Source: JANRIG01 sp033765235
Lineage (GTDB): Bacteria; Bacteroidota; Bacteroidia; Cytophagales; UBA9547
Length of the DNA stretch: 13,889 nt
Direction of reading: 5' to 3'
Assembly (NCBI GenBank): GCA_033765235.1
Contig: JANRIG010000010.1
Location: 1 to 13,889, forward strand
This document shows, piece by piece, positions 13,257 to 13,889 of this stretch. Within the stretch, counting starts at the first letter, position 1, and the number at the start of each line of letters is the position of its first letter. Below the pieces are notes generated by a model. The model did no database searches and was not told the origin of the DNA. It was given only the letters and a program-made list of their open reading frames with translations. Position numbers and translations under genes: made by a program.

Positions 13257-13856
13257 ATGGCTGAGTTAACTTACGAACGTGTTTTAGAGCTTTTTGCAGA
13301 AACAGATAAACGCTTTGAGCAAAAAATTGAGAGAATCTCGAGTGAGACTTATAAACGACAATCTGACTCAGACAAACGCATAGAGAAAGTTAACAAAGAA
13401 CTTAGCAGAAAAATTGCAGACCTGGGCGACACATTAGGCCGCTTTGCAGAAGAACAAGTACGAGCAGATTTAATTAAGAAGTTTGACAATTGGGGAATAC
13501 CCGTTCATTTTATAGCCAACCATTGTGTCAGGCACAATCAAAACAACGATTTTGCCTATGAAGTAGACATTTTGATTTACAACTCTAAATATGTGGTGGC
13601 TATAGAAGTAAAAAACACACTCAAAACAGACCATGTTGATGAACATATAGAAAGAATGAAAAAGATGCAAGAATTACCACTCCCTGACACCAAAGGCAAA
13701 ACACTATTAGCTGGTGTAGCAGGTATGATAGTGGGTGAGGGTGTAGATAAATACGCGGAAAACAAAGGGCTATTCGTACTAAAACCAAGCGGAGATACCG
13801 TTAAAATTGTGAATAACAAAAAAACTTTCAAACCAAAAGAGTGGGAGGTAAAATAA
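13257..13856 (+). CDS. DUF3782-type coiled coil plus PD-(D/E)XK nuclease-fold protein
   Basis: A 199-residue cytoplasmic protein. Residues 1-57 form a charged helix or coiled coil (KRFEQKIERISSETYKRQ, then SDKRIEKVNKELSRKIADL from about 38 to 56). Residues 58-199 carry a PD-(D/E)XK core: GRFAEEQVRADLIKKF with Glu65, YEVDILIYNSKYVVAIEVKN with Glu102, Asp104, Glu117 and Lys119, then a helix and a GVAGMIVGEGVDKYAENKGLFVLKPSG segment (153-179). The D...E-x-K pattern is intact, so nuclease activity is possible, but the biological role of these short coiled-coil relatives is unknown. It has its own canonical promoter and no partner gene in the window. The C-terminus (KTFKPKEWEVK) is family-typical and complete. 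Confidence 0.85.
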   Translation: MAELTYERVLELFAETDKRFEQKIERISSETYKRQSDSDKRIEKVNKELSRKIADLGDTLGRFAEEQVRADLIKKFDNWGIPVHFIANHCVRHNQNNDFAYEVDILIYNSKYVVAIEVKNTLKTDHVDEHIERMKKMQELPLPDTKGKTLLAGVAGMIVGEGVDKYAENKGLFVLKPSGDTVKIVNNKKTFKPKEWEVK

Positions 13857-13889
13857 ATATCAAGTCCTGAGATGTGTACTTTGCACTAT

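Overview
The window looks like a piece of a Bacteroidota chromosome, most likely from the Chitinophagales/Saprospirales/Sphingobacteriales side. Four things point that way. There are two type IX secretion (T9SS) C-terminal sorting domains with the YPNPA motif. Several promoters fit the Bacteroidota pattern TTTG-N19-20-TAnnTTTG. Ribosome binding sites are weak. The proteins are of lineage-typical families (a dihydroorotase with DDQVHFREPG, a SirB1-like transglutaminase-fold protein, DUF5618, and PDDEXK_2 and DUF3782 nuclease-fold proteins). The DNA is AT-rich except for a GC-rich patch in the first ~195 bases. I see no tRNA, rRNA, CRISPR array or complete insertion sequence.

Layout. 1-486: GC-rich repeat-like patch, then AT-rich DNA carrying a promoter. 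487-3870 (+): TIM-barrel sugar phosphate isomerase/epimerase, Rpn/PDDEXK_2 nuclease-fold protein, LD-carboxypeptidase, and a small DUF485 membrane protein. 3909-7684 (-): SirB1-like protein, dihydroorotase (pyrC) 10 bp behind it, and a GH1 beta-glucosidase about 200 bp further on. 7685-9612 (+): a decayed T9SS surface-protein locus, with an orphan sorting domain followed by one reading frame for a multi-domain secreted protein broken by three in-frame stops. 9664-10012 (+): DUF5618 protein with a frameshift in an A9 run. 10013-10427: non-coding, with an imperfect hairpin and a 16-bp perfect CRP-like palindrome. 10428-13124 (+): a tight three-gene operon of DhnA/LsrF-type aldolase, secreted GH28-like beta-helix protein and SRPBCC/AHSA1 protein. 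13257-13856 (+): DUF3782-type coiled coil plus PD-(D/E)XK protein behind a canonical promoter.

How the genes work together. The clearest functional unit is the operon at 10428-13124. A secreted polysaccharide-active beta-helix protein is made together with a cytoplasmic class I aldolase, and a CRP-like palindrome sits in the promoter region, so catabolite-controlled use of a glycan is a reasonable inference. The GH1 glucosidase and the sugar isomerase fit a glycan-using lifestyle. The dihydroorotase (pyrimidines) and LD-carboxypeptidase (peptidoglycan recycling) are housekeeping.

I found no clearly new defence or mobile system. The most unusual signal is a series of small lesions at 2543-2547, 8776, 9290-9318 and 9969-9977. 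They include probable single-base changes in A runs that break otherwise recognisable protein endings. Either this segment is genuinely decaying or slipping, or the assembly has homopolymer errors; reads would decide.
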